From the NCBI GenBank assembly GCA_008931825.1, contig QXVZ01026332.1, positions 1 through 21,991 of the forward strand: DNA of 21,991 nt, given 5' to 3'. Numbering within the stretch: the first letter of the stretch is position 1; each line of letters begins with the position of its first letter. This stretch comes from Phallusia fumigata. Lineage: Eukaryota > Chordata > Ascidiacea > Phlebobranchia > Ascidiidae. The notes under the pieces are model-generated. The model had not been told where the DNA came from and did no database searches. It saw nothing but the letters and a program-made list of their open reading frames with translations. Of this stretch, positions 17,861 to 21,991 are shown in pieces. Made by a program: the position numbers and the translations under genes.

Positions 17861-18991
17861 ACTTACAAAGGGTTCTGCATCAGTTACAGTCCAGAACAGG
17901 TAAGGGCCCACTTTTCGCTCATGGGTCGATTTTTTTCTGGCTTGCCGTGCAAGTGACCAACTCTGTTATCTTAATCAGACAGATAGTGAACACTTCATCA
18001 ACAAAATGTTGACCAAGTAAATGTGACATAAAAAAAATGTCACTGTTAACCATACCTTAGCAAATGGGCAGAGGAAACGGAATTGGGTCACCGCACAAGT
18101 TTGTAATGCCATCTGGTGGGTCAGAATAGTAGGCTTTACAGGCTTAATTTAACACAGGTTTTAGTTTGCCCCAACCTATTCTAGGTTAATTATCATTTTT
18201 CTGGACAAACTATCTGATCTTGGATACCTGGATTAGGCTGTTTCAGAATAATCTTTCATATAAACCCAAAACTCAGGCACGGCATGGTTTAGTGCATACG
18301 GTGTGACACAATGCTAAAACGACATGCCTGCGGATAAGTGAAGCGTGGACAAAACAATGATGAGCATTAGAGAGACAAAAAAATGACAACATCAAAACCT
18401 TACAGGCGAAACATTTGGCAACTAAGTTTAGTTCCATATCTCAGTACCTTGTCTTGTCTGCATATTATCTCACAACAACAATATTATCTCAGCCAGAAAT
18501 AAATATGAAACTAAAAATAAATCAGAACAGAGAATACTGGCCTTGGTAAAAACTAGGACATAGTTCAAATCGGTGTACAAATGAAAAAGACATGTGTTAG
18601 CACACAACAGTAAGAAATGATGCTGCAAAGATCGTTAACATTATGCGAGCATTGTTAAATATTTAAAGGTGCGCAAATAAGTTGACACAGTTAGGGGAAG
18701 CAGTGCTATTTCCATGACAAAAACGTGTTTAAAGCAAAATGTTTGCAGTATATTTTAATACACAGACGAAAGGCTTACAATTTTTCACATGATGTTTAAA
18801 GTACACTTCAAGCAGTTTCCTACTTAATCCCACTATGTTCGAAAATGCAATGTTTGGCCATACAGTGTTGACAGGACCCTTTAAGCTGGACTAGAGTTAA
18901 TGNGAACAATTGAAGTCAGCATTTTACGCATACACATGAAGGCATAAGCTTGGAATTCTATCCAACAACAGATAAAAGTGGGACTGGCACT

Positions 18992-21685
18992 CTACCCAAA
19001 ATCTTTATCTACCTCCTCTGAATTCTGGGTGTCATCGTCATCGATATCTGGCACGACCTGTGCCGGGGCTGAAGGGGCACGGAGGGGTTTTCTGGTTAGG
19101 GCAGTCGCTTCCAATTCGGCCAGCACTTCGCCAGCTGTCATTCGCTGGTCAGGATGTAAAGTCAAAAGGCCACGGATTATCTTGTTTGTGGTCACTGATA
19201 CTTGGCCAGTCCTGAAAATACATAGCATCAGGGTTCAGTTTAATGCGTTCATACTCTGAAATTCAGATAGAAATCAGGCAGTAACAGGGGCCGGCAACCT
19301 TTCCAACCAGAGAGGTAAAACCAAAATCAACAAACTCCCACCAGGCCATATTAATTTTGCATAGACAATGCTGTTTCCTTTATTGTTTATAATGTTGTTA
19401 TAACTTTTATTTAGGTTATTTTAAGGATATCATTTCCCTTTTAGCTGTAGATCTATGCATGTTCACAAATAAAGTTTGGAACAGTAAATAATAACTTTGT
19501 TTCTACAAATAAATTACAATTTCTCATAAAGAGTCTCTCTTTACGCAGGCTAAATATGTGTAATTTGATCTGCATGCTATAAGTTGCTAACCCCTGGTCT
19601 ACAAATCCTGTCTGTACATGTCATGTCATGAAGTTATTTTTAACTTTAAATGTACAGATTTATTTTACTCACTTGTACAAACATTTTATAAGCAAAATTT
19701 GAAACAATAGTCTGTGAAAAAAACATTTTTTATCAAAAAAGTCATCTTGATTTTGAAAATCTCTATACTGAGCAGCTACATTAAGCTTGGTGACAGTTTA
19801 ACTGTAATTGTAACGCTATGATTTTTTTCACAAAGCGGAATAAACTCAACTCAACAGTAAAAAAAAGATTGGAATAAACTGAGTGTATGACTTACTGGGG
19901 TATCGAAAACTTTGCATGCTTAATTTTGGTGAAAAGCATTTTCGGTTTTGGGTCGTAGAATGGAAACTGTCCGTACAGCATTGTGAAAAGGACGACACCA
20001 AGTGACCACATGTCACTGGGTTTTCCAGCATACGGTTGACCTGTAAAGTAGGAGTGTGCTAATCTAAACCAAGCCTAAGCTTTCAGGCACAGGCGTCGAT
20101 TTTTTAGCAAATCTGTTTTCGTGTGGGGTGGCAAAATGTTCGAATCCGAGCGGCCTGACACATGATAAAATTACACATTAGACACCAGTTGGTTCGTAGC
20201 ATTTTTATACTATCTGTTATCGCTAATATTATCGGTGCATATAGCATACGAGATGCACAAAATGGGACATCCTTCTGGGTTGTATAACAAACAAAAAAAT
20301 TTGCATCGCTCGCCTCGCATGTGTTTTGTGGAAACAAGTCTTTAGGGGTGGTAGCATAGAATTTTTGCTACCCGGGAATCGACGCCTATGCTGTCAGGTT
20401 AAAATAAAAAAATGGAAGTGCACAAAGTGTCACCCAACCACACCCCGGTGGTTAAGTTTAACTTTAAACGTCTAAGTATTTCTAAGGATAAACAAATACG
20501 TATTTACAGCTCACAGGCACCAAGTACACACACCATACATTTACTTGTGAAATAAAACTTTTAACAATCAAACTTTAAAGGCATCAACATTAAACAATAG
20601 CATTATTATACATTACTTGGAAATGTAGCTCAACTGACTGAGAAACATTGAACAGAAATTATTTTTTTTTGATTTAAACTAATTCGGAACCTACCACTTA
20701 AAACGTCAGGACTGATGTAAGCGGGGCTTCCCCTCTGATCAGTCAACATTTCTCTTTCGCTACTCAGGTGGCATCCAAGACAGAAGTTAGTCAGCGTCAC
20801 TCGTCGCACTCGCATGTCAAGGACCATGTTTCCCAGTTTTAAGTCTCGGTGCACAACATTTATCTGTAAAGTTACAACCAAATGTATTATGTCCAATGCA
20901 AAAATCCAGTTAGCATCCTTAAGCATGTTACAATATTACTTTTTTGGTCATGGTCAAATTGGTACAATCTTCACTCTGCTAAGACCCTATGTTACACTCA
21001 GGGCTGGCTGTACAGTCCAAAGGAGCTAATGCTTGTTCCTGTTAAGGTTGGATTAAGAGGGGGGTAAGGGGCAAACCAGAGGTTTCTAAAGAGGGTAACA
21101 GTGCTCTCTTATGAGTATTGAGATTCGCCGTAATTTCATTGTGGAAATTTTTTCTCATGATAAATATCTCTCACATAAACCTAACCCATCCGATGAATTA
21201 CTGCGAAAATAACGAAAATCCTGTGAAGAAATTACAAATATTACAATGAAATTACAGGCCTTCTGTTAGAAAATATTGATAGTGTGCTGCCTGGTCCAAA
21301 ATGAAAGTGGGGTCAGGGGTGGGAGGCTGAGAAAAAAAGGCCTTTAAAATTTTGTTGTGCATTGTTAAACTTATTCAATTTTTTTCCATTTGCTTTGTTT
21401 CTGCTTTTTTCTGTTTTTGTTTAGTTTAAAAAAAAACCCCCTTCCTTAGGTCCATTTTCATTTAAGTTGAAAAGTACTTACTTCATGTAGTGAATATACG
21501 ACTGACACAATAAGATAGAATATTCTGGTGGCCTCTCGTTCACTCAAGCGCTTTGATTGGATAACATACTGTTGGAGATTCAGATAATTGCTTGTTGACG
21601 AATCTTGCTCATGTTGCGTTAAGCAGTCAAGAATCAGACCGATACGAGGAATCACGGTGCCTTTTGCTTCACAATACGATGAGTC
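18992..21685 (-). CDS. STK40: STK40 (SHIK/SgK495) orthologue, C-terminal half; 5' exons beyond the window
   Basis: Exons on the minus strand are 21685-21482, 20863-20695, 20040-19896 and 19211-18992 (TAG 18994-18992). Phases agree throughout. Motifs in order: LNLQQYVIQSKRLSEREA; the catalytic loop HRDLKLGN; TNFCLG in place of DFG; DQRGSPAYISPDVLSG; KPSDMWSLGVVLFTMLYG; and the tail APAQVVPDIDDDD. The NFC-for-DFG replacement is shared with human STK40, a pseudokinase that does not bind ATP normally. QVVPD matches the VP motif by which STK40 and Tribbles proteins dock on the E3 ligase COP1. The gene would thus act as a COP1 adaptor or scaffold; mammalian STK40 also represses NF-kB and p53 output. 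The N-lobe is not in the window. Human STK40 continues about 60 residues past this motif. Here the frame stops 13 residues later, unless the GAG|GTAGAT at ~19010 is a donor. Confidence 0.9.
19285..19596. mobile_element. hAT-like MITE in STK40 intron
   Basis: Left end CAGGGGCCGGCAACCTTT (19285-19302). The right end reads CAGGGGTTAGCAACTTAT when complemented (19596-19579), with 13 of 18 matching. The flanking octamers GGCAGTAA (19277-19284) and GTCTACAA (19597-19604) agree at 5 of 8 positions, as an aged 8-base target duplication would. The CAGGGGT..GCAAC end is characteristic of hAT elements. No transposase. Confidence 0.7.
20088..20390. mobile_element. MITE with CAYAGGCGTCGATT ends in STK40 intron
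   Basis: Left CACAGGCGTCGAT (20088-20100) and right AATCGACGCCTATG (20377-20390) are inverted. A TAGCAAA block lies just inside each end (20105-20111; complement near 20363-20369). The interior has no coding sequence. It lies between STK40 exons 20863-20695 and 20040-19896. Confidence 0.6.
21130..21255. repeat. 13-base perfect inverted repeat, ~100 bases apart
   Basis: GTAATTTCATTGT (21130-21142) is the exact complement of ACAATGAAATTAC (21243-21255). It could be the core of a decayed MITE in the STK40 intron 20864-21481; no other terminal features are clear. Confidence 0.45.
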
Positions 21686-21991
21686 CTGTTTGCAAATATT
21701 GTATGAGGTGAAATACAACACCAAAACTATTCGGTCTGTTGTTCACAAACTTTTCTGGTGCGCAAACCAAATTTAAAAAACGAGGATTGTAAAAAACCAC
21801 ATACATCAATTATAGCACATCAATTATTGCACCACAATGACATATTATACAAACTGTCAAAATTTCATCCAGTTCGAAGAATGTTTAACAATCTGACCAA
21901 TTTTAGGGGGTCAGTTGGGTAATCATGGAACAATTAACTTGCCCCACCAAAAAATACAATAAAATGTACTGAAATTGTCCGAAACACTGCC
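21686..21991. other. STK40 intron up to the window edge
   Basis: AT-rich sequence upstream of the acceptor CAAACAG|GACTC at 21686. No further STK40 exon (N-lobe, glycine-rich loop) is recognised. The preceding exon should end in phase 0. Confidence 0.6.

Larger units (their letters stand above)
16670..18991. other. convergent intergenic region between scramblase and STK40
   Basis: This contains the two 3' UTRs, the hammerhead remnant at 17774-17825 with its adjoining hairpin, and an n at 18903. No exon with family features is seen on either strand. Frames at 16620-16931 and 17430-17660 are AT-rich noise around or beyond the scramblase stop. If STK40 has further C-terminal exons, as in vertebrates, they should lie here but were not found. 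Confidence 0.5.

Noticed and set aside
18397-18412. Third hammerhead-like fragment (ACCTTACAGG then CGAAAC)
   Set aside because: It resembles stem II and GAAAC of the copy at 17774, but there is no CUGAUGA, stem III or GUC. It could be chance.
20625-20645. tRNA A-box-like sequence GTAGCTCAACTGACTGAG
   Set aside because: No B box at the right distance and no cloverleaf fold.
1-21991. CRISPR arrays, rRNA genes, functional tRNA genes, bacterial operon signals
   Set aside because: None seen on either strand. The window is eukaryotic nuclear sequence, and the tRNA-like parts belong to SINEs.

Overview
The window is nuclear DNA from an intron-rich animal. It is AT-rich, with many short introns (56 to about 840 bases inside recognised genes) bounded by GT..AG. 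The recognisable genes are animal orthologues: CCHCR1, a phospholipid scramblase and STK40. The compact layout, tRNA-derived SINEs and small hAT-like MITEs would fit an invertebrate chordate such as an ascidian, but that placement is inference. Exons were assembled by hand from splice sites and reading phase. Protein identities rest on remembered family motifs, not on a search.

Layout, left to right. Positions 1-209 hold the last exon of an unrecognised plus-strand gene. Positions 210-2537 hold a possible minus-strand coding fragment (337-690), a duplicated ~110-base segment flanking a tRNA-like SINE, and a pentanucleotide repeat. A two-exon plus-strand gene of unknown function lies at 2538-4090, and its long first exon is interrupted by one in-frame TGA. 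A 350-base inverted-repeat MITE follows at 4968-5317. The minus-strand gene at 5499-11599 is a 12-exon CCHCR1 orthologue (centriole/P-body coiled-coil protein), with SINEs and hAT-like MITEs in its introns. A 1.37-kb intergenic region with a CRE and two C/EBP-like sites separates it, head to head, from a plus-strand phospholipid scramblase (12966-16669). STK40, a pseudokinase that binds the ubiquitin ligase COP1, lies convergently on the minus strand (18992-21685); its 5' half is beyond the window.

The most unusual sequence signal is a pair of same-strand copies of a type I hammerhead self-cleaving ribozyme, at 14977-15028 and 17774-17825. All three stems of the second copy can be drawn by eye. 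Each copy has a different single substitution in the catalytic core, so both look like decayed remnants of a mobile ribozyme family (Penelope-like element or retrozyme type).

A second theme is sequence completeness. Single 'n' characters occur at 1686, 10637, 14933 and 18903. Two of them fall exactly where gene models break: CCHCR1 intron 2, where the reading phase does not match, and the scramblase, where about 110 residues including the calcium site and most of the membrane helix are missing. The n's may be collapsed assembly gaps.

The genes do not form a functional pathway; they are ordinary neighbours on a chromosome.
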